This document shows positions 48,175 through 60,904 of a stretch of DNA of 64,000 nt, piece after piece; positions within the stretch are counted from its first letter, which is position 1, and every line of letters starts with the position of its first letter. The notes below the pieces were generated by a model, which was not told the origin of the DNA, did no database searches, and saw only the letters and a list, made by a program, of their open reading frames with translations. The DNA comes from Mercurialis annua (lineage: Eukaryota; Streptophyta; Magnoliopsida; Malpighiales; Euphorbiaceae). The position numbers and the translations under genes were made by a program. Where the stretch lies: assembly GCF_937616625.2 (NCBI RefSeq), contig NC_065573.1, positions 8,695,001 through 8,759,000 on the forward strand, read 5' to 3'.

Positions 48175-51100
48175 AGTTGGTCCAGTTACCTCTGTTAATA
48201 TGTGTTTTGTCAGTTGAGTGACCTAGGAACTACTGCAGCTATAGAGTTGAGTTCTGTCTGATCCAAGTAGTTTGCATTGCTGTTTTGCGCTAAGTATAAT
48301 TGATTGGTATGTAAAGTGCTTGTTTGTTTGTTGCGACACACGTATATGAGATATACGCGCGTATTTCGTTCTCGATGAGATATGCATACGTGATATGCAT
48401 ATCCAGATGGAACCTCGAGGAGGTGAAATTCTATGATGAGGCAGTTCATGTTTTGGCATGTCTAGGCCAGAAACTATTAAAATGATCAATTGAAATGCTA
48501 GAAGGCGGACAACGAAGAAGTATAAAGCTACAGAGGTGAGAGAACTTGCCGGATACGGAGTTTAAAGGTCTAGAGAGCTTACAAAACTCAAAGTTTATAA
48601 CTTTCTAAAGTATTTGTTTAAACGATTTTGAAAGCATAATTGTGCCTAGACCCGATATAGAAATGTGTGATTGCCATGACATTGATAGAGATGCATCACT
48701 ACATACATAATTAATAAAGAGAATGATAAATGAAGACATGCATTAATAGTACATGCATCATATGCATTATGCTCAGACGAAAAGGTGAGCTGTGGCAACT
48801 CTTTGGGGATGAGAGACGTCATCACCCTAGTGCACAATTTTGCTAAGATTTGAATGAAATTTTGATTTAAATTTCGAAACGAGATGTTTTATGTGAAAGA
48901 GTTTTACAAAGAGTTTTGTTTTTATGTAAGTATACCTAGACCAGAACTCTGTGACGGAAGTGAAGTGCTCGCGAGCAAGCTACGATCAAGGCCACGAGAA
49001 GATAAATACGTATAATTACGAGAACATAGAAGTTATGCTTCTAGGATATGAACTTAGCCTTGATTAAACAGACCAGCATATGACTAGAATAGTAGACATG
49101 TTCGAATAGTAGAATATATCCGATTAACAACGTACAGAACAAGTATGTTGTGTTTTGATAACCTTGATGTTTGGTTAAGCCTATGTGAGCGGAATACTCA
49201 CAGGACTTAAGATACGATGCGTAACCAAGGAAAATCTAGGAGACACGGATTTTCTTTGAACTCAGTCAATATAGATGCTTATAGGAACGATAGTAATATG
49301 CGTATAACATATACAACGCGAGTATATGTTATGATAATTTGCCAAGTTTACGATGAGTTAGAACACTCAGAAGACTTGCAATAATAGACGTAATCATAGA
49401 AGGCCAGAAACAAGATGATAGTCGAACATGGAAATCGACTCATAGCTTACATTTTAAGGATAGAAGATTGTCTATATGAAAGGATAACGTGAGCTTTGTG
49501 GATATTAGAAAATGACATTCCTAAGACGGACACTAGAGGATTAACCGTGAGGATCATTAATCTAAGAATTTAAAAGATAATTTCATAAGAGGATCAATGA
49601 TGGATATGTATGGATAGAGGAGATGAGCCAAATAGATGGGCGACAAGAACATGAAGTATGAAGCATGAAATTGAATGGTATGAAATGTGAGATTGGGTTT
49701 GCTAAGTACAACCAACATCAACCCCGTATGAGAATGGATAGTTGGAGGTATGTAATAAGAAAGATCAAGAGATAAACAACAAGTGTTGCAATAGGTGAGT
49801 TAGAAGTTGGAACTTCCACCACAAGGTTGCGATTATAGAGCGGATGAAAAGATTAGGGAAAGTATAAGTGTGATAGATGTACGCGAAGCGGGATCTTAAA
49901 TTTCAAATTTGGCTAATAAGGAAAAGAGAAGAGTCACGTGAAGAGTTGACCAGGAAATTAGATGAATCAAACTTTATGTAGTCGTTATACATAAAGATAA
50001 AGAGAGATAAAGATGACACGAATTTGTGATCGACGTTACTAACAGTCATGATGTCAGTGCATGCGATAAGACAATACGTATGCGATCGAGAACGCACTAG
50101 TCGAGAGATTCAGGCAGAGTAGGTTACAACTCTCCATTAATGATCGATATTGTGAATACTAAAGGAAGGAGTACACGATGTACGAGACGCGATGAAGAGT
50201 AATACGAAGAATGCAATAGAAGATGATCGAGGAGCGCGATAAGAGTATGACTATGAAACATAAGAATGATACCATAAGATTGTAGCATTAAGACTATTAA
50301 TCCTACTGATTAACTAAGAACAAGAAGTTAAAGAAGAAACATGAAGAAATATATCTACGGTATAGATATAAGAATGAAGTAACGAGTGAATATAAAACGA
50401 CGGTGGATAGTAAGGAGTAAACCTCGCACCACAATATGGAAAAAGCAGAAATAGATATGAGAAAGAGTTAGATTATAACAAGGAATGTTAAAAGCACTTT
50501 TGAGGATCGAAAGACGATCGATGTCAAGAAGACGATAATGGAAAGAAGAGCATAGTTAAGATGATATAAGAAGATGAACAAGTAATTAAAGACAAGAATA
50601 ACCTAAGGATTAATACTAAAGTTAATATTGAAACTCCAAGAAATGAATCACGACGAGACAAATAGTGAGAAACTCAATAAGGGGAGAATGCTATCGAAAG
50701 AAGATTGATGTGAAAAGAATATAAAGTACCAGAAGTGGCAATAAAGATTCGGGTATAGAAATGGTCACAATCTTACAAGGAATAACTATGTTTGCGATAA
50801 GAACAGACAAGGATCTCCACGAGAATATGAAGGTGTACTTGAATAGATAAAGAACGAGAAAACGAATTTGAAGATCAATGAAAGTATACACGATACGCGA
50901 TAAAGAAAGACGATAACAGTGACGATACTGTTAAAGGCAATACATGGCGACAAGAACTGAAAGAATTAGGGATTTTCATTGGAAATGAATAAACGATATA
51001 CATTAAACAAATCAGGAGTAGAGCTCCAACGCGGCGAAAATTGTTGTCCCACTAGTATGAAGATCGTATACATAGCAGCTACGCTCGAACCAAGAAGGTT

Positions 51101-52197
51101 CACAAAGAGATTAAACATCTCTTTCTTATAGGATATTAAGCATTAATGTGCAAGTATCTGTGATATAAAGAAACATAACGTAAGACTAACAATCTTTAAG
51201 AGATGTTAGCAATAATTGTACAGTGGAATAGGGGATGGGATAACAAAGACAGTTATCCAAGAATGTAGCGAATGAAAGATGAAACAAATTGATGTAAAGT
51301 AAGAAGAGATAAGAAATTTCAACGCTTAGTGCATCGCACTTAAGGAATAGGAAGTAAGTCAACGAGGATACGACAGAGGAAGCAGCACATAAGGTGCAAT
51401 AATATAAAAAGAAGAAGATCGAGTAAGTCCCTGCAGAGAAAGCAAAGACATTATAAGGATGAATCATGAGAAACATCTCATAGATGACCGTCGATAAGCG
51501 ACGATAGTAAAGAATGAAATTGCATAAGGTAAGTAAATAAGACCACGAGGATAGCGAATAATGGGATGAAGTTCCCAACACCACGATGAATAACAATCAG
51601 ACGATGGTAACAGTAATGTGAAAGAGACTACATAAGTAGTGAAACATGAGTTAATTCAGTATTTACATCACTCAACAAGGAATGATAATAAGATTAGACA
51701 TTTTGGATAAAAGTAAAGAATCAAGAACAGAGAATCGCAAGTACGTATGCATACGACTAAAATCGTCATAAAAGAAAGAAGTCAAGTGACGAGGATCATC
51801 ATCTTTAGTGATAAGACATCATTAAGATAAACTATCTTTAGGCTTCAGTAATAAACTGAAAGTTCAATTACAAGGATAAGAGTCCATTATATTGAATGTC
51901 AAACAAGGAACAGAAGAAAAAGGTCATGTATATAAGATTAAAGTGAAGAGATTAGAAATAAGGGATCACGAGGCATAAGAATACAACTGACGTCACGATA
52001 AAAGAAGATAATGACATGAAGTTCGTCAATGACGAATGACGTTATTGTACAAGAAGTACATAACTGGAATGATAAATTCCACGCATCAATAGGCATCATG
52101 AAATGAACATGGTGTACCGATTATGAATGGAGTTCAAGATGTTAAGGGTCTAAGATAAGTCAAGAAAGTATATGAAAATTCGAGGACGAATTTTTAT
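48175..52197 (+). other. Non-coding interior of the plus-strand LARD-like element
   Basis: About 4 kb, A-rich on the plus strand, with stops in all frames and no recognisable retroelement protein motif. Only the end is familiar: AATTCGAGGACGAATT (52177-52192) before the polypurine tract, also present in the minus-strand element. It may be a replaced interior or coding sequence decayed beyond recognition. Confidence 0.75.
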
Positions 52198-52210
52198 AAG
52201 GGGGGGAGAA
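52198..52210 (+). other. Polypurine tract of the plus-strand LARD-like element
   Basis: AAGGGGGGGAGAA directly before the LTR start TGTAATACCCC at 52211, the plus-strand priming site. Confidence 0.88.
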
Positions 52211-55200
52211 TGTAATACCCCAAAATATTTAAGTATCTAAGTGGACCAGGTGTCCAGCTCTGATTCGCCAGAGTGGCGATATTAGAAGTAATTTCTCAGA
52301 AATTAAGATAAATAAGTTTTAGTAGGTCGGTTTTGGGAAAAGATAATGGCGAAGAATTTACTAATATATTTCAATTCTAAAAGTCAGAATTTGAATTGAA
52401 AGGAAAAATGTCAGGAAAAGTCCCAAACAAGGGTTCAGGGAATAAATTGGTAATTTAACCAGTTAAGTCCGAAAATGGAAATTATCTTGCCAAGGTCCGT
52501 GAAATGTTTTATAGGATATGTGGTAAAAGTCTTGGGTCAATCACGGACCTTTTAAAATTTGGACGCGGATGCGTTATGGGCTAAATTGCAAGTTTGAAAA
52601 GTTTAAGGGCTAAAATGCAAATTAGCCAATTAAAGCTCAAGAATAGTAATTAAAAGACATTGACGGAAAATAATAATTTTGGGATAGTATTATTTATCTA
52701 AATATAAATAATACGTATGTAATTGAGTTAAAAGAATAATTTAACCGCTTGGTTAAATTAGAAAGTTAAAAAGAGAAATGGTTTAAGTTAAAGAAGTGAG
52801 GGATCAAAGTGAACTTTTAACCAATCATATATATATATATGCAAATACTTCTTCAAGAAGGAAAGAAGATGAGAGCAGAAGGAGAAAAGAGAAACGAGGG
52901 TTTATCGACGATCAATTTCGATCCGCCTCTGTTTCGCCGTTTCTCGTCCGAATCGAGTGATTCTCGCGCCGTTGGAATCAAAACAAGGTAATATTGCTGT
53001 TTTGTTTCCTGAAATTGAAGGTTTAAGGGCTGTTACGTTGCGATCGAATCGTATCAACCGTAATCACGTCGTTTTTGACGTTTTTGATGATTATTGAGTT
53101 CAATTTTGTGTATTATTGATGTAGAATCATGTCGGGGTGAGTTTGGGATGTTGGAAGCATGTTGAGATGTGATTTAGAGCTGTAGGGAGGTGTCGCACGA
53201 CGTGCGACAATGTTTCACGACGTGCGACATAGTCCCGCGACACGATCAAACTTAAAATCGACATAACTCCTTCGTTCGGACTCGGAATTGAGCGATTCTT
53301 GTTGCGTTGGAAAGAGGAAAGGGTTTTCTATACTCTCATGGAATAAATTCATGGTAAGAATCAGTTATAGGTCTCATAAATTGAAGGATAAAGGGCTGTT
53401 CGTTTTGAATGAGTCGTAATCATGTTTTCGTAATCGTTTTTGATAAATTTTGAGTTGGGTTTCATGCTAAAATAATATGTAAGCTTGAAGAAATGGTTGT
53501 GGATGTTGAAACGTCGAGCTACAGAGTCCTAATAATGATAAACGAGGATGAACACGTGCCCCAAGGCAGCACGACGTGCCAAGCCAAAAATGGCTTGAGC
53601 ACGACGTGCGGGAGGGTGGCACGACGTGCTCCCTTCATTTGAAGGTAGGCATGTCGTGCCAAGAGGAAGCACGTCGTGCTCCTCCCTTTTGTTGATGGGC
53701 ACGACGTGCCGAAGTCCGGCACGACGTGCCCTGACCCACCAAGTGATTCAAGACTCCAAAAACGCAAAAAATGACGGACGATAAGCAAATCAAACGTGTT
53801 TAGGTTTCGAAGCATATGTAACCTATGTTTGGAAACCGATAATGAATACGACAATTACCTCGACTAAGTAGAAGGGGTTTATTAAGAGTTTATCGAAGTT
53901 ATAAATCGAATCGAGAATAAGATCATATCGGGCTAAGTTTACAACTAGGATTTGATCATTAGTTTACGTTTATAAATTAAACGTATGTGTGATTCGAGTA
54001 GGTAACTGACGTATCGACGAGCTACCAGAAAGACGAGCTGGAGTAGCTAATAAATCAAACGACGCATGGAGCTTACGTTTACGGGATTATAATAATGCGG
54101 TTTTGGATAGCGAGTTCTGTGAGTTGCACTTTACTTTCACGTATTATATATTAAAGTTATTTTATATAAATATATATACTGTTTACACGCATCGCATTAT
54201 ATATAATTGATTGAAATATTATATGTTTTATTAGTTTCTATATACGAGAACTAGTATGCGATCCTAAGAAACTAGCTACCTATTGGGTGTCAATAGGCTG
54301 TGTGATCACCAGTGTTGAGTCAGTCTAGTGTGTTTGCATTTGAGAAACGAGTTGATATGTATGACACGATATGAATATGAAATTTGGGATTTGAGGTATA
54401 GTTTTGATACGAGTGAGTATTCCGCCACGGTGTAGTCTGGAATCCTCGAATCTAGTGGGCTGGGCCAACCAGTGGGTTGGACCCACTAGTGAGTTGGACT
54501 CGCAACTTGAAATTACAATTGGGTTGAATGATATATGATTATTCGAGAAATGTGTCGCATGCTAGGATATTAGTTTCGTACGGATCAAATACATGTTTAT
54601 ATGTTTTATATTATTATTTTCTTGAGATGCGATGTTATGTTTCTATATTAATATTGTTAGTAATTGTAAACTCACTCAGTATTTCCCCAAATACTGACCC
54701 CTCACCGTTGTTGTTTTCAGGTTATCGGAGTCGGATCAGACAGACCATCTCCTCTGTGTTGGAAGTCGTTTGACTTGCACAAAGCACGTTGTCCTTTAGA
54801 GCTGCAGTAGTCCGTAGGTGTCTATATGAGATTTACGTTTATTTTCAAACGGTATTTGAAATGTGAATTCTGATATAAGAAGTTGTTTATAACAGTAATG
54901 TTTTTAACCGTTTGATTTCGTCAACCAATTACCATATGTGGAATTGGTAGTGACTATGACTAGAAGCAGGGCAGTGTTGGATATGGGATATCGCACTGTA
55001 AGACCCTAGCTATGGCGAATCATGTTGTAAAGATTTTCAGATGAGTAATATAAGATTCTGATATTTATTAATAAAATGTTTAAACGAGCTTTCTGAAAAC
55101 GTTTTATATATAATAATATGTTTTTAATTGCGAAAAAAATTAATAACGGTTTTAGGCTTGCTACGGGTTTCGGAGCTACCACTCCCATTCCCTAGCGCCG

Positions 55201-55229
55201 GTCGCGGCTCAATAATTTGGGTCGTGACA
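52211..55229 (+). repeat. 3' LTR of the plus-strand LARD-like element
   Basis: 3019 bp, matching the left LTR throughout. It differs by a 31-bp deletion near 52980, one fewer site in the ACGT-core cluster, a shorter (AT)n tract, and scattered substitutions. Confidence 0.92.
53569..53730. promoter_or_regulatory. Cluster of seven ACGT-core sites, right LTR
   Basis: The counterpart of 46486-46667 with one unit fewer: a segment of about 21 bp containing one GCACGTCGTGC and AAGAGGAA is missing or was gained in the other LTR. One site is altered (GCATGTCGTGC). Confidence 0.55.
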
Positions 55230-55290
55230 AGATTAGTATGTCGCGACTCAAGTCTCTTTAACGCGTCGTTCCGATTACCTAAGCATGGTT
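55230..55290 (+). repeat. Satellite remnant between two insertions
   Basis: 61 bp of forward monomer from AGATTAGTATGTCGCGACTC to CATGGTT. The variant GCGACTCAAG is shared with the left arm near 21195-21215, which places it in the palindrome. It separates the LARD-like element from the LINE. Confidence 0.92.
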
Positions 55291-55325
55291 ATGTTTTTTT
55301 TTTGATGAATCGAGATTTTATAAAT

Positions 55326-55389
55326 GCCACAAGAAGTGGCCAAAAGGAAAAAACTGAATACAATTTAGAACCACTAAAAACTAGTGGTT
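55326..55389 (-). other. Two stem-loops at the LINE 3' end
   Basis: AACCACTA (55369-55376) pairs perfectly with TAGTGGTT (55382-55389) across a 5-base loop. GCCAC (55326-55330) pairs with GTGGC (55336-55340), also with a 5-base loop. The first overlaps the ORF2 stop (55381-55383); the second lies about 22 bases before the A tail. In some LINEs a 3' hairpin is recognised by the RT; that role is an inference here. Confidence 0.6.
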
Positions 55390-58300
55390 AAACAAGAAAT
55401 CTAGATTATTGATTACATCATGACCCGAATAAGGGAATTGTCTATGAACACTCTTGTAGAAATTCACCGCCTTAGAAATGCTTGAATTTACCAACCATGG
55501 AATGTCTGTACTCTCCTTCTTTAAAATTCTTCTATTTCGAGCCTTCCATATTTCCCAACAAGAATAAAGTAAAATACAGAACCAAAGATCCTTATATCGA
55601 CCTCTACCAACACCTTTCCATAAAAGTAAGAAATCAATAACCGAACTCGGAGACATCCATAACAAACCACAACCATTAAAAATGGTATTCCAATAATTCC
55701 AAGCAAATTCACAATGGATAAAGATGTGATTTGTATCCTCTATACTCGAACAAAACGAACAAGTCAAACTCTCGATATCAATAATGCCACGCCGAAATAA
55801 AAAAGTAGCCGAAGATACTCTATTATGCATTAGCAACCACGCAAAAAAATCTAACTCGAGGGGGAACACAAACACTCCAAATAAAAGAGAAATCCCACGT
55901 ATTAGGCTGTTTGAACCTCACATAAGCAGAGATAAAAGTTTTTGGAGTGTAACCTGCATTATTTCCTTGCCAAATAAATCTGTCCTGCCATCTTGAACAA
56001 ATTACAGCAGCAGCAGAATTCTGTAGTTGCAGAAGATGTTCTTGTTTTCCAAGTCTGAGGTGTCTTCGCCAGTTGAAACGAGACCAGGATAGCAACTCCA
56101 AATCGAAGACATCACCTACTTTTTCATTCTGATTCATAGATAACCTGAATAAATCGGGAAATGAGGTGGTGAAAGGCTCAGAACCAGTCCAAGCATCATA
56201 CCAACACCTGACTGAAAACCCATCTCCAATAGAAATAGAAGTTTGAGATTTATAAAACTCCCAACTCAAATCAAGAATGCAGGTCTTTAAGATTCCCCTC
56301 CAAATATGCGAAACATAATTTACATTTCTATTTACTAAATTCAAATCACCCTAAGATGAAATATTTGAACCATTCGCAATGACCGTGCGCCATAAAGATG
56401 AAGGGTTGTCCGTAATAATCTTCCAAACCCATTTAAATAAGAGACTACGACTCTTGAGGGTGAGCGGCGTAACATTAAGACCTCCGGAACTGAACGGAAC
56501 ACAGACCTTACTCCAAGCTATCTTGCACATTCCTGTTTTTTTGAAAAGAACCATGCCATAAGAAGTTGCGCATATAACCCTCTAACAGAACAACAATTGC
56601 CGCAGGCATTACCAAAGAACTCAAAAAATAGACCGGCAAGCTCGAAAGAACCAATTTAACTAAAACCAAACGACCCGCTCGAGATAAGAGATGACCTTTC
56701 CAGAGAGAAAATTTGGATTTAAAAGCATTAACAATCCCATTCCAGTCAGCAGCTTTAAAAGGCTTGATAGAAAGAGGTAACCCCAAGTAAGTCATAGGAA
56801 GAGATTCTAACTTGCAGTTAAATAGCATAGAAGCATTCTGAAGGGAAGAGTTCGAAACGTTTACACTCACCATAGAACCTCTTGTGGAAGTTTATTTTCA
56901 GCCCCGAGATTAACTCAAAACAGCGAAGGATATGTAAAGTATTACGAAGCATGACTTCGTTGTTTGGAATGAATAATAGCGTATCATCCGCAAATTGAAG
57001 TAGCGATATGGATTCACTATAACCTTCTAACTTGACACCCTCCAGGAGACCTTTCGACTTTGCCGATTCAAAAAGCGCCTTTAAACCTTCCACCGCAATC
57101 ACAAACAACATCGGAGACAACAGATCCCCTTGCCTAACACCTCTTTCCATCCGAAAATTCTTTGAAGGGCTGCCGTTTATTAAAACCGAGAGCTGGGCTG
57201 AATTGAAGAAGCCTGAAATCCAGTTAATCCATTTTGAGGGAAAATTTAATTTATGGAGCATTTTGAGAATATAATCCTAAGAAATATTATCGAACGCCTT
57301 TTGAAAGTCTAGCTTCAGTAGAATGATCTCTTCCTTTCGCTTCTTAGCTAGATGAAGAATTTCAGATGCAATCACAAAACAATCACCAATATTACGACCC
57401 TTCATGAAAGCAAATTGATTTATCGAAATGATGTTCGGCAAAACAGCAGCAAGTCTAACAGCTAGAACTTTCGAAACCAATTTAAAGAGCCCATGAATCA
57501 AACTTATTTGCCGAAAGTCTTTAATATCACACGCACCTTTAAATTTAGGCACAAGAACTAAGAAAGCCGTATTCAAGCCAAAAGGAACCAAACCTGTGTT
57601 ATAAAGATTTTTGAAAATATTGAGAATATCCTCCTTCATAAACTGTCAAGCGCATCTGTAGAAGAAATGGTTAAAACCATCCGGACCCGGGGCTTTATTC
57701 TCACCGCAACTACAAAGCCCCTCAAAAACTTCCTCTTCCGTAAATCCCTTAATGAGACTATCTGATTGGGCACTGGCAAGGACTTGCAAAGGGAGATCAG
57801 ACAAAATAAACTGCAAGTGAAATTGACGACTGAAAAGCTTCTTGTAGAACAGATATACATGCTCTCTAATATCATCAAATGAGTTGTAAGAACAGCCCTC
57901 AACATAGATCCCTGAGATATAGTTGTGCCTATGATGAATAGAGGCCATTGTGTGAAATTATTTTGAGTTATTGTCACCCAAAAGATGCCACTTAACTCTT
58001 GATTTTTGCCACCAAACTGATTCAAGTTGTTTGGAAATAGTTAAAGCTTTCCCGTAAAGAGAAGACAACTGATCCTTCTCAGAAATATCAAGAGTTCGCT
58101 GGTCATTTAGGAATTACAGAGCTGCAATATCCTGCTGCGTCGAAGCCAAATTGGAGTTCAAATTTCCAAATGAAGAGTTGTTCCATTCCGTGATTTTTGT
58201 TCTGAAAATACGAAGCTTTTCCACTATAAAATCTATATGAGAGGACTGCCAAGCTTTTGCAGCAAAATCCTTAAATGAATCCACTTCCCACCAAACATTT

Positions 58301-59035
58301 AACCATTTAAAAGGCTTCGGACCCCCAGTTTAATTTCTCCTGCGAACAAAAGAGAATAGGTACATGGTCTGAAAACCAACGAGGAAGCCCTTTCAAAATA
58401 AGACTAGGCCAAAGGATTGTAGAACTCGGGGAAATAAAACATCGATCAATCTTTCATCTCGTAATCGAATTATGCCAAGTATAATATCTATCATGCAAAG
58501 GAATATCATAGAGACCCGTGTTGTGGATAAAATCCAAAAATTCAATCATTGAATTTGAAAAACCAGTGCAGTTAGTGCGCTCAATAGGCAGAAGAATTTC
58601 ATTAAAGTCACCCAAAAGGAAACAAAGAAAATCTGAGCTAATAACCGTCAACAAATCAACCCATAAAATAACTCTATCGACAGGACAAGTAGGAGCATAA
58701 ACAAAAATAGTTCTGATCTTGTTTGAATCCCACATAAAAACAAGACAAATCCAATTTGGCCGAACCAAGACGTTAAAAGGAGAAATGACTGCCGAGTTCC
58801 AAATACATATTAAACCCCCAGAGGCACCATTCGAAGGAGAAAAGCAATAAGAAAAATCCAGATTTGGCCAAAGTTTTCGAATTAGAAAATCATCTACCAA
58901 CTCGTTTTTTGATTCAAGGAGACCCATAGCTAAAAGATTGTGATTCGAGACTAACTGACGAATTACTCGTTGCTTTCTAGCTTGGGATAAAGCCCCTCTA
59001 GAGTTCCAAGAGAGACAATTAAAAGGAACTAACAT
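55381..59035 (-). pseudogene. LINE ORF2: endonuclease, reverse transcriptase, zinc-finger end; broken
   Basis: Starts at ATG 59035 (MLVPFNCLSWNSRG). The apurinic-type endonuclease runs to about 58324, with SWNSRG, LLESKNE, GGLICIWN, GDFNEIL, YTWHN and, after a stop, SDH. A linker follows (58324-57950). RT runs about 57750-56800: NKAPGPDGFN, FRQISLIHGLFKLVSKVLA, QFAFMKGRNI, KLDFQKAFD, GVRQGDLLSPMLF and catalytic FADD (56983-56994). The C-terminal region holds a zf-RVT-like zinc-binding segment (CSFCSSIEDTNHIFIHC, near 55740-55790) and ends FLFNH. There is no RNase H domain. In-frame stops lie at 58454, 57646 and 57277; the last two fall at expected tryptophans. Frame changes occur near 58310, 56840, 56560 and 55840. 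The sum of fragments is close to the usual length for a plant L1 ORF2 without RNase H. Confidence 0.92.
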
Positions 59036-59068
59036 AAAAAATATGATAAGCCTAGGAACATAGCAAAC

Positions 59069-60880
59069 TCAATTGTTGTTACTTGCCTTAGTTATATTCA
59101 CCACTAACCTTTCAATCGCCATACCCTTTTCACTCTGAGGAAGAATTCCAATTGCATGTCCCAATTCCCATGTTTTAACTGCCTCCTCTTGTACACTCAA
59201 AGCTGAAAAACTTTTGCCATCATTATAAATGTGATTCATATTCTTAAAATCTCCATCTGACAATTCCCTTACTTCTTCAAATTGAGGACCCGAAGTAGTT
59301 TGTAAACTGCCCTTAGGGTCAATTTTTTTGAGAGGCCTACGAGAATCATTCTTCCTCAACGTAACAAACGGAGAGAATGCTGAAGTGTTAACCTGCTGTT
59401 CCATACTCAAATCTGCAATGTTAAATTGCCTCGTCAGCGGAGGAAATTCTTCCGCTGCTACTAATTTCTGCACCACCGAACAAGAGGGAATACTCAGCTG
59501 ATCATTTTGCGTATCCAGCATAGAATGATGATCCAAAACCGGCAAAGAACAGTAATTCGATTTTTGCTGCAAAACAATTTTGCTTAGCTTTGCCGGCAGT
59601 GATGAAGACCTTCTCAACAACTTCACTACACCATTCAGAGATCTTCCTGACACTTGCTGTGTGTTTTTACCTGAAGACAAAATGGCTACAGGAGACCCAC
59701 GCTCATCAGATAACTCACGCTCATCAGATAATCCATACACATAATCCTCTTCTGAGCCTTTCTCTAAATCAGAAAAATATTCCTCATTATCATTGAAATA
59801 GATAGGCTGATCTATCTCAAAAATATGGACATTGAACAAAGACTCCCCAACTACCAACCGAACAGACTTATTAATCCATTTGTTTGTTGTAGAAATAAGA
59901 ACCGAACCCGAGTCTAAACGATCCTTTACATAAACCATAGGATGGACTTTAATAGTTTCTCCAAAGAGATTACCAATTTCCACAAAAAATCTCTGGACTC
60001 CAAAGAGAAAGCGGAATGCCAGAAATAGAAATCCATGTCATCCGTAATGTAGGTGTATTAAAATCCACGGCCTTAGAAAACGATTGAAAGTAATCCACCA
60101 ACATCTTAGACTTACCATCGAAAAACTCCAATGCCTCCAAATTTGAATCAAATGAGATAAGAATCAAATTACCGCCCATAATGGAAACATTGTCAAAATC
60201 AATCTCCTTATCCATTAAATATTTCTTAGCATCTAGAACCGACTGTGCCGAGATAGTTCTCGCAACAATCGATCTTTCTAGCCAATCGATATTGTTATTC
60301 AAAACCCTACTATGATTCAAAGATAACTTCACCTCCTTATCCTTGATCAAATTATTATCCATCGCTGCATTACTCCCAATAGTAACAGTAGCATAAGACC
60401 TCCTGTCACGCAGTGCAGAGTTCTTGATCACCTTTGTCTGTATCTTTTGCTCAACAGACATGTCAGCCCTCTTCTCCTTCTGGCTCACAATTGGGAATCG
60501 AGATCGAAAAGCACGTAGCGAAAACGCCCGATGATTATCATATTCAATTACGATAAAACCCAGTCAATATTCAAACCCTTATGCGGATGCAGAAACCCGA
60601 AACTGCAGTTTCTCTTCGTGAGTTTCTTTGCCAAAATAACCCTACCAAATACTTGATATTTGTTAAAGACCTTTTCCATGTTAGAGAACCTCCAGGAGCG
60701 AGGAAAATTTTCAAAGTAAATCGTCCGCGACTGATCCACTGTGACTGTCTTCCATCCAGAGCTTGTAGTCCCTTATTTTGTTGCATGTCCGTTGAGATGT
60801 TCGCCTGAAAAATTGAGTTGAGAAGCAACGTTGTTGTTCCCCAGTCGCACCCTAGGGTTAGGGTTCACCATCGCAGCCAT
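59069..60880 (-). pseudogene. LINE ORF1: RRM-type RNA-binding protein, broken
   Basis: The start is taken at ATG 60878-60880 (MAAMVNPNPRVRLG). The same frame, interrupted by a TAA at 60773-60775, leads into an RRM start (RTIYFENFPRSWRFSNMEKV, then RNCSFGFL). After a frameshift near 60540 comes a conserved-looking middle domain (60488-59970: YLMDKEIDFDNVSIMGG, TWISISGIPLSLWS), as found in the ORF1 or DUF4283-like part of plant LINE proteins. A further frame change near 59980 leads to an acidic, low-complexity C-terminus ending at 59069. ORF1 proteins bind LINE RNA and accompany it to the nucleus. ORF2 starts only about 33 bp downstream of the ORF1 stop. Confidence 0.83.
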
Positions 60881-60904
60881 CGCAAGTATTTTTTAAAAAT
60901 TTTA

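Larger units (their letters stand above)
45094..55229 (+). mobile_element. LARD-like non-coding LTR retrotransposon with 3-kb LTRs, plus strand
   Basis: 10.1 kb: LTR 45094-48158, PBS TGGTATCAGAGC (48163-48174), 4.05 kb non-coding interior, polypurine tract (52198-52210), LTR 52211-55229, and a perfect 5-bp duplication AGATT (45089-45093 and 55230-55234). LTR ends are TGTAATACCCC (TGTACTACCCC on the left copy) and GGTCGTGACA. No gag, protease, RT or integrase motif is present, and the longest interior frame (51186-51596, minus) looks like chance. Signals for priming and integration are intact, so it would have been moved by proteins of an autonomous relative. LTRs are nearly identical in the stretches compared (about 2-3% difference), apart from a 31-bp deletion in the right copy near 52980. 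Confidence 0.92.
55294..60902 (-). mobile_element. L1-type LINE, nearly full length, degenerate
   Basis: About 5.6 kb on the minus strand: a 5' end near 60902, ORF1 (60880-59069), ORF2 (59035-55381), a short 3' UTR with two stem-loops, and a poly-A tail (poly-T at 55294-55303). Both ORFs carry stops and frameshifts. No clear target-site duplication is visible. Compared with the empty site in the left arm (about 21145-21165), a few bases of satellite were lost at the insertion point. A MITE adjoins the 5' end, so the exact 5' terminus is uncertain by some tens of bases. Confidence 0.92.

Noticed and set aside
60850..60870. CCCTAGGGTTAGGGTT considered as a telomere-like repeat
   Set aside because: Only two imperfect units, and it is the start of the LINE ORF1 coding sequence (NPNPRV).
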